In this document: positions 35,524 to 42,636 of the stretch, one piece after another | Numbering within the stretch: position 1 is the stretch's first letter | Layout: every line of letters begins with the position of its first letter | NCBI GenBank assembly: GCA_965248235.1 | Contig: CBDFIU010000004.1 | Span: forward strand, 1,302,001-1,366,000 | DNA from: UBA6623 sp965248235 | GTDB taxonomy: Bacteria > Acidobacteriota > Terriglobia > Bryobacterales > UBA6623 | Reading direction: 5' to 3' | DNA: 64,000 nucleotides | Made by a program: the position numbers and the translations under genes | Notes under the pieces: model-generated | What the model was told of the DNA's origin: nothing | Databases searched by the model: none | What the model saw: the letters and a program-made list of their open reading frames with translations, nothing else

Positions 35524-36216
35524 ATGTCACGCCAAGCCCGGGTGGTGGCGGAGGGCGTTCCGCACCACATCACCCAGAGGGGCAACAACCGTCAGGACGT
35601 CTTCCTGCTCGACGAAGACCGGCGGTTCTACGTCGAAGCTCTACGCGCACAATCCGAGCAGCACGGCCTGACTGTTCTGGGCTACTGCTTGATGACCAAC
35701 CACGTCCATTTGGTCGCCATACCGAAGCACGCGACGTCGCTCGCGCGGACGATCGGTCGAGCCCATTGGCGCTACTCGGTTCGCTTCAACAAACAATACG
35801 GACGAATCGGTCATTTGTGGCAGAACCGCTTTTATTCCTGTCCCTTAGGCCCCACACACCTGGTCATGGCGTTGGCCTATGTCGACCTGAATCCGGTCCG
35901 CGCGGGCATCGTAGGCGAAGGGCCCGAGTACCCTTGGTCGAGCGCCTCGGCGCACTGCGGAGACGCCATGAGCGACCGCCTAATCGACCCCGGGGAATGG
36001 CACCGGACAGGCTTGGCGAGCGATTGGGAACAACGTTTGCGAGCCGAGTCGAAGGACGAGCGGGCCGACGAAGTACGTGAAGCGACCTATTCCGGGCTGC
36101 CGTTGGGGGACGAACAATTCATCGAACAGATGGAAGCGCAACAGGGCAGGCGCTTGCGGTCACTCCCTCCAGGCCCCGCGCCGAAGGCACTGAAATCCGC
36201 CGCCGGAGGCATGTGA
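35524..36216 (+). CDS. REP-associated tyrosine transposase (RAYT, Y1 family)
   Basis: A 230-residue Y1-type HUH transposase. Family landmarks are PHHITQRGNNRQDVFLLDED near residue 13, the HUH pair in YCLMTNHVHLVAIP, WRYSVRFNKQYGRIGHLWQN and the catalytic-Tyr region MALAYVDLNPVRAGIV. The C-terminal 70 residues are a variable tail. RAYTs are usually single-copy domesticated enzymes that cleave and mobilise REP palindromes rather than themselves. Here a short repeat array precedes the gene and several palindromic repeat families occur elsewhere in the window. The start ATG 35524 follows the conserved-looking leader CTAACTGTGGTAATCTGACC. Confidence 0.9.
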   Translation: MSRQARVVAEGVPHHITQRGNNRQDVFLLDEDRRFYVEALRAQSEQHGLTVLGYCLMTNHVHLVAIPKHATSLARTIGRAHWRYSVRFNKQYGRIGHLWQNRFYSCPLGPTHLVMALAYVDLNPVRAGIVGEGPEYPWSSASAHCGDAMSDRLIDPGEWHRTGLASDWEQRLRAESKDERADEVREATYSGLPLGDEQFIEQMEAQQGRRLRSLPPGPAPKALKSAAGGM

Positions 36217-36262
36217 CCCGGGTTACGTGGCTGTTTTAATGCATAGGTGAGCCGGCGAAGAG

Positions 36263-36335
36263 GTCCTCCTGAGAGGGATAAAAAGCTAAGCGCAGCCGCC
36301 CAAGGCGGCGCCTTAGAACCCGAACTCAGGAGGAC
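36263..36335 (+). promoter_or_regulatory. Stem-loop burying the ribosome binding site of the IS110 transposase
   Basis: GTCCTCCTGAG (36263-36273) pairs perfectly with CTCAGGAGGAC (36325-36335). The right arm contains the strong AGGAGGA ribosome binding site 5-9 bases before ATG 36340. An inner stem (CTAAG ... CTTAG, with GCCGCC-CAA-GGCGGC at its tip) extends the structure. A transcript entering from outside would fold and hide the site, a known way for insertion sequences to avoid activation by external promoters. It could also be part of an IS110-type left-end RNA. Confidence 0.65.
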
Positions 36336-36339
36336 TGAA

Positions 36340-37341
36340 ATGCACTATATCGGACTCGACGTCCACAAGCAAAGCGTCAGCTACTGCACCAAGACCGCCG
36401 CCGGGGAGTTGGTCGAGGAAGGTCGCATCGACGCCACCCGCGAAGCGCTCGCAAGTTGGGCCCAAACGCAACCGCCCTGGCGCGGGGCGATGGAAGCCAC
36501 CTTGTTCAGCGGCTGGATCCACGACACGCTCGCGCCCTACGCCGACGACCTCGCCGTCGGACACCCCGCCGCCATGGAAGCCATCACGCGGGCCAAAAAG
36601 AAAAGCGATCGCCTCGATTCCGACAAGCTCGCCGACCTATGCCGCGTCAACCTGCTGCCGCGCGTGTGGATGCCGCCGCGCGAGCTGCGCGAATTGCGCC
36701 GCCTGCTGCGCTTTCGCCGACGCCTGGTCGAACAAGCGACCTGGTCGAAGAACCGCATCGCGACCTTGATGATGGAAATCGGCGAGCCCTACGCCAAGTC
36801 CAAACTGCACGGCAAACGCTACTTCTACCGCTTTCTCGATGATCTGAAGGCAAGCGAAACCGACCTTCTCCTGTTGGCCGCGAGCCGCGACCGTCTGGAG
36901 GATTCCGCCGAGCTCGCCCGGCTTGTCGAGAAACGCCTGCTCGAGCATCCGCTGTTGTGCGAGCGTGTGGCGAGGTTGCAAACGATCCCGGGCGTCGGGG
37001 CGATCACGGCGCTCACGTGGGCGGTCGAGATCGGCGACCCGCGGCGCTTTCGCTCGCTCGATCGCGCGGTGAGCTACTGCGGGCTCTGCGCGCGGCTCAA
37101 CGAATCGGCGGGCAAGAGCAAACGCGGCCCGCTGTCGAAGCAACGCAACCCGCATCTGCAACACGTGCTGATCGAAGCCGCCAAGCTTGCGCCGCGCTGG
37201 AACGAGCCGTTGGCCGGGTTGTATCAAAGCGAACTCGAGCGCGGACATCGCAATCGCGCGACGATTCGCGTGGCCCGCAAGCTGGTGGCGATGCTGCTCG
37301 CCATCGACCGCCGCCAAAGCGGCTACGAAGCGCGAGACTAG
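36340..37341 (+). CDS. IS110-family (DEDD) transposase
   Basis: A 333-residue recombinase. The RuvC-like N-terminal domain has Asp7 (YIGLDVHKQ), Glu52 (AMEATLFSG) and the D-x-x-D pair in KKSDRLDSDKLADL. A coiled-coil middle follows, then the C-terminal Tnp domain with the helix-hairpin motif IPGVGAITALTWAVEIGDPR and the serine-containing ESAGKSKRGPLSKQRNPHLQ. IS110-family enzymes use an RNA encoded in a non-coding end of the element to recognise donor and target. No terminal inverted repeats or target duplications were identified, as expected for the family, so element boundaries are unknown. ATG 36340 follows a strong AGGAGGA. Confidence 0.93.
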   Translation: MHYIGLDVHKQSVSYCTKTAAGELVEEGRIDATREALASWAQTQPPWRGAMEATLFSGWIHDTLAPYADDLAVGHPAAMEAITRAKKKSDRLDSDKLADLCRVNLLPRVWMPPRELRELRRLLRFRRRLVEQATWSKNRIATLMMEIGEPYAKSKLHGKRYFYRFLDDLKASETDLLLLAASRDRLEDSAELARLVEKRLLEHPLLCERVARLQTIPGVGAITALTWAVEIGDPRRFRSLDRAVSYCGLCARLNESAGKSKRGPLSKQRNPHLQHVLIEAAKLAPRWNEPLAGLYQSELERGHRNRATIRVARKLVAMLLAIDRRQSGYEARD

Positions 37342-37401
37342 CGACGTAGCGATGCGCTGAACGACTTTCCGCCGGGCCTCGGCGTTCGGTGACTCCGTAA
37401 C

Positions 37402-37421
37402 GGCGCCGCCGCGGCGGCGCC
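37402..37421. repeat. Perfect 20-bp palindrome in the IS110 3' flank
   Basis: GGCGCCGCCGCGGCGGCGCC reads identically on both strands. It sits 60 bases after the transposase stop, within the 600-base non-coding stretch running to the kinase fragment. It may be a cruciform, a transcription stop (no T-tract) or part of the element's right end. Confidence 0.6.
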
Positions 37422-37647
37422 CGAGACGGCATGGTGACTGTTTCGAGGCCGGCGGAATCGACTTTGTTGGACCCGAACTGAATCTTCCGCGACGGCGCGC
37501 CTTGGCGTGCCCGAGGCGGCTCATGGATGTCTGGTCGCGCCCGAGGCGGGCGGTGATCGAAGTGAATGCGATTCGGTGACGGGAGTTCGTAGGCGTGGCA
37601 AGACGCCACCAATCACGCGGACTCTGATCCGCCAACGCCGGACCTGC

Positions 37648-37812
37648 GTCGGGTGACGAGGGCCGTCCATCGCCCTCGAAAATCTTCCAATAAGCGGCTG
37701 AGCGGAACCCGTCAAGGGTTCGCTTCGCCGCTGCGCGCCCTTGACTGAACCCGCTCAGCCGCCCAACCCCCCTAATACGAGGGCGATGGACTCCGAGCGT
37801 CGCTCACCCGAC
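37648..37812. ncRNA. 165-base nested hairpin downstream of the IS110 transposase (possible guide RNA or palindromic unit)
   Basis: Four nested inverted repeats share one axis: GTCGGGTGA (37648-37656)/TCACCCGAC (37804-37812), GTCCATCGCCCTCG (37665-37678)/CGAGGGCGATGGAC (37778-37791), GCGGCTGAGCGG (37694-37705)/CCGCTCAGCCGC (37751-37762) and GTCAAGGG (37711-37718)/CCCTTGAC (37738-37745). Internal loops of 5-18 bases separate the stems; the apex loop is 19 bases. This is a bulged stem with large internal loops, the general shape of IS110/IS1111 guide RNAs, but a palindromic transposable unit would look similar. No transcription evidence is available. Confidence 0.5.
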
Positions 37813-37902
37813 CCGAATCGAGAGCGACGATTGCTTCGCCCTTTCTCCATCACCCATCCCTCACCAACAGCGGGCTGACTGCGTCCACCCCTTGCGGACA
37901 CT

Positions 37903-37972
37903 TGACAGATACCTGTCATGGATGTCACCGATCTCGACCATCTCCCGTCACCGATCTCCCGTCACCGATCTC
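37903..37972 (-). repeat. Inverted array of the 12-bp repeat (right arm) with a TGACAG palindrome
   Basis: GTCACCGATCTC occurs at 37924, 37947 and 37961, the reverse complement of the left-arm motif with one base changed (GAGATCGGTGAC versus GGGATCGGTGAC). Just before it is a palindrome TGACAG-ATAC-CTGTCA (37903-37918). The array runs into the kinase gene and supplies its last codons and stop. Confidence 0.75.
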
Positions 37973-38766
37973 CCGTCGACGCTTATCTCCTCGACGTGCT
38001 GGTAGCGCTCGTCCGCATCCTTTGCCAGGGCCTTGCCGACGATCCATTCCAACTCCATGGGCAGGCCCGCGCGTTGGGCCGTAACAGGCTCCGGCTCGTC
38101 ATTTCCGATCGCGTAGAGAACGCCCTCCAGGCGCTCGCGGTCAAACGGCAGCTTGCCCGTAACCATTTCATAGATCACGACCCCCCCCAGGGACCAAATG
38201 TCGGTCCGCCGGTCCGTGGCGCTCTTCCGGGCCTGCTCTGGGGACATGTAGGCCGGGGTACCCAGTATCGTTGCCGTCTTCGTTAATTGAGACCGCTCGG
38301 CCAACTGCGCCAGACCGAAGTCCATAACTTTGACTTGGCCCTTGGGCGTAACGATCAAATTGGAACTCTTGATATCTCGATGGACGATTCCCTTCTCGTG
38401 AGCGGCCTGGAGACCGTGTGCTGTCTGTACGGCAATGTCGAAAGCTTCGTCGAGTTTTAGGGGACGCGCCTTGATCTTCTCCTTGACGGTCTCGCCCTCG
38501 ACAAACTCCATGGCAATGAAGGGGGAACCTTCCGCCTCGTCGATTTCGTGGATTGTGGAGATATTGGGATGGTTGAGTCCGGCGGCGGCTTGGGCTTCGC
38601 GGAAAAAGCGCTCCTTGTGCTCGTGGTCCTGTAGGGCATCGGAACGGAGGAACTTCAGAGCAACCATGCGGTTGAGCTTGGTGTCCTCGGCCTTATAGAC
38701 CACACCCATGCCGCCCTCGCCGAGCTTCTCGGTGATCTTGTAGTGCGAGATGGTTGAGCCGACCAC
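37948..38766 (-). pseudogene. Eukaryotic-like Ser/Thr protein kinase, 3'-truncated
   Basis: Residues 1-260 form a complete Pkn-type kinase domain: glycine loop LGEGGMGVVYKAED, VAIK-type Lys (MVALKFLRSD), HRDIKSSNLIV catalytic loop, DFGLAQ, GTPAYMSPEQARK and DIWSLGG. After ADERYQHVEEI the frame enters the repeat array (SVDGRSVTGDR) and stops. Bacterial kinases of this type normally continue with a long linker, membrane helix and sensor domain, so the C-terminal part has been lost. The catalytic domain might still be made. The caspase-like remnant at 34924-35382 lies on the same strand beyond the mobile block and may be the displaced end of this gene or of a neighbour. Confidence 0.75.
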
Positions 38767-38868
38767 GACGGTCCAATTCTACCTCTAAACGCGTAGATAC
38801 TGATAACAATCGATGTCATGAGGAGAAGGATTTTTTTCATCCAGGCCGTTGTATCGGCTTGGGTTGGG

Positions 38869-39000
38869 CGACGAGGGCTTTAAACCGGAAACCGGCTCTA
38901 CACGGATCGGCCTATTCGCGAGCCCAAGCCCGGTGAAACCGGCTGAGCGCGGACTTTCGTCCGCGCCTATGATTCTATTGCTTGCATTGCGAGAGGGGCT
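38869..39000 (+). repeat. Dispersed repeat family C, copy 1
   Basis: About 130 bases homologous to 42294-42435 (same orientation). Shared blocks are CGACGAGGGCT-x-TAAACC, GGAAACCGG, CCTATT, CCCAAGCCCG and TTGCTTGCATTG. It contains the stem GCGCGGAC-TTTC-GTCCGCGC (38947-38966). The other copy has GCGTGGAC/GTCCACGC, a compensated base-pair change. It lies between the divergent kinase and iolD genes. Confidence 0.7.
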
Positions 39001-39026
39001 TCCGCATTGATGCCGCGCACGCGTTT

Positions 39027-39054
39027 TGACACTTTCTCGAAGCCTATGCTAATC
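39027..39054 (+). promoter_or_regulatory. Predicted sigma70-type promoter upstream of iolD
   Basis: TTGACA (39027-39032), a perfect -35, is followed after 16 bases by GCTAAT (39049-39054), a -10 with four of six consensus bases and an upstream TG. It is oriented toward iolD and would leave an untranslated leader of about 200 bases. That leader (39060-39261) has no riboswitch I recognise. Confidence 0.4.
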
Positions 39055-39261
39055 TGGCCGGCAGCCCTGCCGTTTTCGGTCGACTGCCGGCATCGCATCG
39101 GACCGCAACTTGGTGTCCGGAGGGACCCGCGCCGGCAAGATGATTTCTTACTTCAGTCCGAGCCGCCGGGGAGCGACGGTATCCCGAATCGCACGCGGCG
39201 GTTAGCCCGTGAACGATCCGGGCGGTCGTGTGGACATGTCAGCTAGAGCAAGGAGAGAGCG

Positions 39262-41151
39262 ATGGCGAATTCAGACGAAACCGTTCGGCTCACCGCGGCG
39301 CAAGCGCTGGTGAAATACCTCCAGGTCCAATACAGTGAGCGGGACGGTGCTAGGAAAAGGCTGATCCCGGGCATCTTCGGCATCTTCGGCCACGGCAATG
39401 TATCGGCGCTGAGCCAAGCGCTGCACCAATACGGCGACGACCTGCCCTATTACCAGCCCTGCAACGAACAATCGATGGTCCATACCGCGTCGGGCTTCGC
39501 GAAGGCCAACCTGCGCCTTTCCACGCTTGCCTGCACGGCCTCGATTGGTCCCGGGTCCACGAATATGATCACGGGCGCGGCGGCCGCGACGATCAATCGG
39601 CTGCCGGTGCTGCTGCTGCCTTCCGACTACTACGCCACTCGCCATCAGGGGCCGGTGCTGCAGCAGCTCGAGCATCCCGTGTCGGCTGACGTCAGCGTGA
39701 ATGACTGCTTTCGTCCGGTGAGCCGGTTCTTTGATCGCATCTCGAGACCCGAGCAACTGTTGACCGCGCTTCCCGAGGCGATGCGCGTGTTGACCGATCC
39801 GGTGGATACAGGCGCGGTTGTCGTCGCTCTGCCGCAAGACGTGCAGTCCCATGCCTATGATTACCCGGCCAACTTCTTCCACGAAAAGACTTGGCCGGTG
39901 GAGCGGCGGATTCCCGATCCCCAGCGAATCACCGATGCGGTTACTCTCATCCAAAACGCCCGCCGACCGCTGCTGATCGCCGGCGGCGGCGTTCACTACT
40001 CGCAGGCTTGGAAAGAGCTGCAAGAGTTTTGCGAACGCGTCGGGATTCCGGTCGGCGAAACTTTCGGCGGCAAGAGCGCGGTTCAGGAAGAGTCGGCAAT
40101 GCTGTTGGGCGGCGTCGGAGTCTGCGGCACCCGCGCGGCGACGAAAATCGCCGCCGAAGCCGATTTGGTGATCAGTGTGGGAACTCGTCTGGGCGATTTC
40201 GCGACGGGTTCGCAATCGGCGTTTCAGAACCCGGACGTGAAGTTTGTCAGCATCAACGTCGCCAGTCACGACGCGTACAAACAGGGCGCGCTCGCGATTA
40301 CCGCGGATGCTCGCGAATCCTTGAGCCGGCTGCTGAGCGCTTGTCGGTCAGCGGGGATTCGAACCAGCGACGACTATCGCGATGAGATCGCGACGGCCCG
40401 CGAGGCCTGGCAGCATACACTCCGGGAAGAAGCCTTTCAGGCAACTCCCGGCGAGATCATGAGCCAAGCGCAGCTCATCGCCGCCGTCAACGAGTCCGCC
40501 CAGCCGGGCGACACGGTTGTGGCCGCGGCCGGCGGTATCCCCGGTGACTTGTTGCGGCTGTGGGACGCAACGGGAGGCCGCCACTGTCACCTTGAGTTCG
40601 GATTTTCCTGCATGGGCTACGAGCTGCCGGCGGGACTCGGCGTTCGCATGTCGCAGGACGACGGCGAGGTGTACGTATTCATTGGGGATGGGACCTTCCT
40701 GATGAACCCCACCGAGCTGGTGACCGCCCTACAGGAAAACATGAAGATAACGGTAGTGATTTCCGAGAACCGCGGTTACCAATGCATTCGTCAATTGCAG
40801 ATGGCGTCTTCGGGAGAGGATTTCGGCAACGAGTTCCGCGCGCGCGATACCGAGGCCAACCGTCTGTCGGGTGACTACGTCACTCTCGACCTCGCCAAGA
40901 CCGCCGCCGGGATGGGGGCGCGGACCTGGGCGGCAAACACGCCGTCGGAAGTCTGCCAAGCGTTGCGCGAAGCCCGCTCGGAGACGGGCCCGTGCGTTAT
41001 CGTGGCGCAAACGGAATCGCACCACTACGCTCCGGGTTCCGAGATGTGGTGGGATGTTGCCCCGGCCGAGGTCTCCGGGGACGCGAAGACCCAAGAGCGG
41101 CGCAAAGCTTATGAAGAGTCTCGCCGCAAACAGCAGCGATTCCACTACTGA
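39262..41151 (+). CDS. iolD: 3D-(3,5/4)-trihydroxycyclohexane-1,2-dione hydrolase
   Basis: A 629-residue thiamine-diphosphate enzyme of inositol catabolism that opens the ring of the IolE product to 5-deoxy-glucuronate. It opens with VRLTAAQALVKYLQVQY and GIFGIFGHGNVSALSQAL, typical of IolD. The catalytic Glu sits in YYQPCNEQSMVHTASGFAKA. The ThDP/Mg2+ motif is IGDGTFLMNPTELVTALQEN, and IolD's C-terminal WWDVAPAEVS is present. A good AAGGAGAG precedes ATG 39262. No other iol gene lies in the window. The downstream gene is convergent. Confidence 0.95.
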   Translation: MANSDETVRLTAAQALVKYLQVQYSERDGARKRLIPGIFGIFGHGNVSALSQALHQYGDDLPYYQPCNEQSMVHTASGFAKANLRLSTLACTASIGPGSTNMITGAAAATINRLPVLLLPSDYYATRHQGPVLQQLEHPVSADVSVNDCFRPVSRFFDRISRPEQLLTALPEAMRVLTDPVDTGAVVVALPQDVQSHAYDYPANFFHEKTWPVERRIPDPQRITDAVTLIQNARRPLLIAGGGVHYSQAWKELQEFCERVGIPVGETFGGKSAVQEESAMLLGGVGVCGTRAATKIAAEADLVISVGTRLGDFATGSQSAFQNPDVKFVSINVASHDAYKQGALAITADARESLSRLLSACRSAGIRTSDDYRDEIATAREAWQHTLREEAFQATPGEIMSQAQLIAAVNESAQPGDTVVAAAGGIPGDLLRLWDATGGRHCHLEFGFSCMGYELPAGLGVRMSQDDGEVYVFIGDGTFLMNPTELVTALQENMKITVVISENRGYQCIRQLQMASSGEDFGNEFRARDTEANRLSGDYVTLDLAKTAAGMGARTWAANTPSEVCQALREARSETGPCVIVAQTESHHYAPGSEMWWDVAPAEVSGDAKTQERRKAYEESRRKQQRFHY

Positions 41152-41161
41152 GCGCCCGCCC

Positions 41162-42100
41162 TTAGCGCGCCACGAATTTCTGCACGCGCATGCCGCTGTT
41201 GACGTCGACGACGTAAACGTCGTTGTTCGCGCCGGCCGAGATGTGATGGGCCCAATAGAATTGCCCGTCTTGGCCGCCGAAGGATCCCCATTTGGCGAGG
41301 ACGTTGCCGTCGAGATCGAGCTTCAGCGCGCGATTGCGGACCGGCGGGTCTATGCCCAAATCGCCGCCGTCGGCGATGAAGAGATGTCCGTCTTGGAAGT
41401 CAACGCCCCAGGGGCGGCCCAGCTCGGGGTTCTTCCAGACCTCGAGGAATTTGCCGTTGCTGTCGAAGACCTGTAGCCGGACGTTCTCGCGGTCGGCAAT
41501 GTAGACTTTCCCGTCATCGTCGAGGGCGACGGCGTGCGGGGTCTGGAACTCGCCGTCACTCTCGCCCTTTTGTCCCCATTCGAGGAGGAATTTGCCGTTC
41601 TTGTCGAACTTGGCGACGCGGCTATTGCCGTAGCCGTCGGTGACGTAGATGTCGCCGTTGGGGGCAACGGCCACATCGGTGGGCTTGTTGAAGTGCTTGC
41701 CGTCTTGCCCGGCTACGCCTTTCACGCCGAGCGTCATGAGCGGTTTGCCTTCATGACTGAACTTCGAAACCAGGTGCGAGACATTGTCGGTCACCCAGAT
41801 ATTGTCGTCCGGGTCGACGGTCAGGCCATGGGGGCTGTCGAACAGTCCGTCGCCCCACTTCTGTAGAATCTCGCCGCTATCGCCGTCGATGCACAGCACG
41901 GGGTGTTTGCCGCGATGGAACACCCAAACGTGGTTGTGCGAGTCGACCTCGACTCCGGCGGCTTGGCCGAGCGTGTAGCCGTCGGGCAGCACGGGCCATC
42001 CGTGAACAACTTCATAGGTGCCGCGGCTGTTGGAACCCAGCGGCGGCAAGGTGAACGAGGCCAGCAAGATAAAGGCGGCGAGCAAAGCGATGCGGCGCAT
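41162..42100 (-). CDS. Secreted NHL-repeat six-bladed beta-propeller protein
   Basis: About 312 residues from ATG 42100, giving the signal peptide MRRIALLAAFILLASFTLPP. Successive blades show the NHL pattern: GVEVDSHNHVWVFHRGKHPV, GLTVDPDDNIWVTDNVSHLV, DVAVAPNGDIYVTDGYGNSR, AVALDDDGKVYIADRENVRL and GVDFQDGHLFIADGGDLG, closing with NNDVYVVDVNSGMRVQKF. Similar propellers resemble peptidylglycine lyases, but without metal-site evidence a generic extracellular binding role is safer. Convergent with iolD (10 bases between stops). Confidence 0.85.
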   Translation of the reverse strand: MRRIALLAAFILLASFTLPPLGSNSRGTYEVVHGWPVLPDGYTLGQAAGVEVDSHNHVWVFHRGKHPVLCIDGDSGEILQKWGDGLFDSPHGLTVDPDDNIWVTDNVSHLVSKFSHEGKPLMTLGVKGVAGQDGKHFNKPTDVAVAPNGDIYVTDGYGNSRVAKFDKNGKFLLEWGQKGESDGEFQTPHAVALDDDGKVYIADRENVRLQVFDSNGKFLEVWKNPELGRPWGVDFQDGHLFIADGGDLGIDPPVRNRALKLDLDGNVLAKWGSFGGQDGQFYWAHHISAGANNDVYVVDVNSGMRVQKFVAR

Positions 42101-42257
42101 AGTGTTTCTCCCGGACAAGTACATCGCCCATGATACTGGGTGTCGCGGGAAAGGGTCAAACACAACGGGTGCGCGACATCAATGTGGGAGAATCGGCGAC
42201 CCGGCCCCGAGGGTCGCTACGTGAAATTATCGGTTGGTTAGGCTATGGCTAAAGCCT

Positions 42258-42435
42258 CGCGGGAAAAGGCCGTTGAAACGGCCTCGCATCGAACGACGAG
42301 GGCTCTAAACCGGAAACCGGCCCTATAAGGGCCGACCTATTGGCGAACCCAAGCCCGCGGAACCGCGGTGAACCGGGCTGAGCGTGGACTTCCGTCCACG
42401 CCTCTGCTACTGTTGCTTGCATTGTGAGAAGGGCT
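42258..42435 (+). repeat. Cluster of palindromes including repeat family C, copy 2
   Basis: The 536-base gap between the NHL and PDZ genes holds consecutive hairpins: AGGCCG-TTGAAA-CGGCCT (about 42266-42283), GGCCC-TATAA-GGGCC, the CCGCGGAACCGCGG tract inside AGCCCG ... CGGGCT, and GCGTGGAC-TTCC-GTCCACGC (42382-42401). Bases 42294-42435 are homologous to 38869-39000. A short piece of the family also occurs at about 3356-3378. The arrangement resembles BIME-like mosaics of REP palindromes. Confidence 0.7.
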
Positions 42436-42636
42436 CGCACATTTATGTCGCACACCCAACACAACCGCGGCGGGCATTGACGGCGGGATCGGCGAACCAC
42501 TCGACTCGCCCTACGGTTGAGCACTTGGCATTGGCGGGGGGCGGGCTTGCGCCTTGTGGGAAAATAAGAGGTCTCGGAAGTGGGGCGGCCTGGGGGCCTC
42601 GTGCTTCGGGCTCGGCGCGGTTTCCGCGCTCGTGCT

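Noticed and set aside
37342..37660. Additional gene downstream of the IS110 transposase
   Set aside because: Open frames here are short, Arg-rich and overlap palindromes; no start with a ribosome binding site and no domain.
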